Shown here in pieces: positions 63,897 to 64,000 of a DNA stretch of 64,000 nucleotides. Source of the DNA: Selaginella moellendorffii (taxonomy: Eukaryota > Streptophyta > Lycopodiopsida > Selaginellales > Selaginellaceae). A program made the position numbers and the translations under genes. Under the pieces are notes generated by a model. That model saw only the letters and a program-made list of their open reading frames with translations, made no database searches and had not been told where the DNA came from. The stretch is taken from contig NW_003314332.1 of assembly GCF_000143415.4 (NCBI RefSeq), positions 709,863 through 773,862 on the forward strand. Reading direction: 5' to 3'. Each line of letters opens with the position of its first letter. Positions within the stretch are counted from its first letter, which is position 1.

Positions 63897-64000
63897 ATGA
63901 GTAGAAGCAGTGATGTGGGAGCTCGATCTCCTCCTCTTCCCTTCAATCCATACCAGCAGCAGCAGCAGCGCTATCCCCCAATGGCGCCACCAGCTGCTGA
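63897..64000 (+). CDS. 5' end of a Gln/Pro-rich protein, truncated by window
   Basis: Open frame from the ATG at 63897 to the window end (34 complete codons): MSRSSDVGARSPPLPF, then NPYQQQQQRYPPMAPPAA. Low-complexity Pro/Gln N-termini are common in many plant families, so no call is possible. The start is the first ATG after the previous gene. Confidence 0.4.
   Translation, partial: MSRSSDVGARSPPLPFNPYQQQQQRYPPMAPPAA

Overview
The window looks like nuclear DNA of a seedless vascular plant, most probably a lycophyte such as Selaginella. The reasons are very short GT-AG introns (mostly 46-110 bp) in almost every spliced gene, two large PPR genes (one with a full DYW domain), a stomatal EPF-type peptide gene, and close by an axonemal (flagellar) dynein light chain, which implies motile sperm. 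No single gene names the species, so this is inference.

Layout. 1-7.9 kb: an edge-truncated unknown gene, GDP-mannose 3,5-epimerase, a GRXS17-type multidomain glutaredoxin and a single-exon kinase-ankyrin protein. 7.9-20.3 kb: nested retrotransposons. A decayed minus-strand Copia element (3' LTR ~7.9-8.1 kb, 5' LTR 20.16-20.33 kb) holds an inverted reverse-transcriptase fragment, a 62-68 bp minisatellite and, inserted in that satellite with a 5-bp target duplication (ccgta), a nearly complete chromodomain Gypsy element (11250-18775). Its LTRs differ at only about ten sites. 20.7-25.0 kb: a rearranged block with a broken copy of an MLKL-like pseudokinase gene, a broken copy of the 2.6-4.8 kb glutaredoxin locus, and an intact MLKL-like gene. 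25.0-26.7 kb: AT-rich, no genes seen.

26.7-49.2 kb is compact and gene-rich: an unrecognised small gene, a UBP6/7-type deubiquitinase, a frameshifted PPR gene, a DUF2358 protein, a DYW-type PPR editing factor, Rab geranylgeranyltransferase alpha, CDC45, axonemal dynein light chain p28, an EPF1/2-like peptide, a BAHD acyltransferase and an LRR receptor kinase. 49.2-60.5 kb is accessory: a head-to-head inverted duplication feeds two divergent genes. The plus one encodes a P-loop ATPase with a C-terminal domain resembling Crinkler-type ATPase/nuclease proteins, and decayed relatives and a hAT-like transposase relic lie nearby. 60.5-64 kb: a convergent pair of COPT copper transporters, a GDT1/PAM71-type chloroplast cation transporter with ten exons, and the start of one further gene.

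I rebuilt exon structures by hand from splice signals, reading frame and remembered family motifs. Junctions where frame and family agree are strong. Transcript ends and start codons are less certain. Functional links between neighbours are limited: the genes are mostly independent housekeeping, organelle, development and immunity genes, as expected in a plant genome.
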